Source of the DNA: CAZCBJ01 sp964496705 | Lineage (GTDB): Bacteria > Chloroflexota > Anaerolineae > Anaerolineales > Anaerolineaceae | Length of the DNA stretch: 5,571 nucleotides | Direction of reading: 5' to 3' | Assembly (NCBI GenBank): GCA_964496705.1 | Contig: CAZCBJ010000245.1 | Location: forward strand, 1 to 5,571 | Part shown: piece by piece, positions 5,532-5,571 of the stretch | Layout: every line of letters starts with the position of its first letter | Numbering within the stretch: the first letter of the stretch is position 1 | Made by a program: the position numbers and the translations under genes | Notes under the pieces: generated by a model | What the model was told of the DNA's origin: nothing | The model's input: only the letters and a program-made list of their open reading frames with translations | The model's database searches: none

Positions 5532-5571
5532 TTACCCCCCCGCTCGGGACAACACGAAGATCACCTCACTG
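5532..5571 (-). CDS. Possible 3' end of a convergent gene running off the window
   Basis: Reading from the right edge on the minus strand, 12 sense codons (SEVIFVLSRAGG) end in TAA at 5532-5534. The short peptide looks protein-like, and the upstream neighbour would be convergent across the suspected bidirectional terminator. The stretch is too short to be more than a suggestion, and no function can be assigned. Confidence 0.15.
   Translation of the reverse strand, partial: SEVIFVLSRAGG

Overview
The window is GC-rich (roughly 60% or more by eye). It carries four complete protein genes and one tRNA gene, and no sign of an insertion sequence, phage or CRISPR array. Gene content, base composition, hairpin-filled intergenic DNA and apparent leaderless starts suggest a free-living bacterium, perhaps of the Chloroflexota (Anaerolineae-like). 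That placement is an inference from style, not a proven assignment.

Left end (1-232): a tRNA-Asn(GTT) gene on the minus strand has its own textbook promoter (TTGACA, 17 bp, TATAAT). The gap between it and the next gene holds nothing else I can support.

Minus-strand cluster (233-4375), in transcription order: a small-molecule kinase of the aminoglycoside phosphotransferase/choline kinase fold; a two-TM ion channel subunit with tandem RCK domains that resembles the plant nuclear channels CASTOR/POLLUX (DMI1); and a Gfo/Idh/MocA-family NAD(P)-dependent oxidoreductase with a cysteine-rich insertion. The kinase-channel gap is 41 bp. The channel-oxidoreductase gap is 1 bp, with the oxidoreductase ribosome site inside the end of the channel gene. 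These look co-transcribed. A shared pathway is not evident: the channel is probably a membrane ion-homeostasis protein, and the substrates of the kinase and the oxidoreductase cannot be named.

Intergenic region (4376-4681, 306 bp): this separates the minus-strand cluster from a divergent methyltransferase gene. It holds at least five inverted repeats, two of them in units that share a 9-bp sequence, resembling a REP-type palindromic array. Each divergent gene has a -10-like element so close to its ATG that a leaderless mRNA is likely.

Right end (4682-5571): a class I SAM-dependent methyltransferase on the plus strand, then an AT-rich hairpin with T tracts on both strands (a possible bidirectional terminator). 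The last 40 bp might be the end of a convergent gene. I see no clear novel multi-gene system. The most interesting items are the bacterial CASTOR/POLLUX-like channel in its operon and the hairpin array with leaderless divergent starts.
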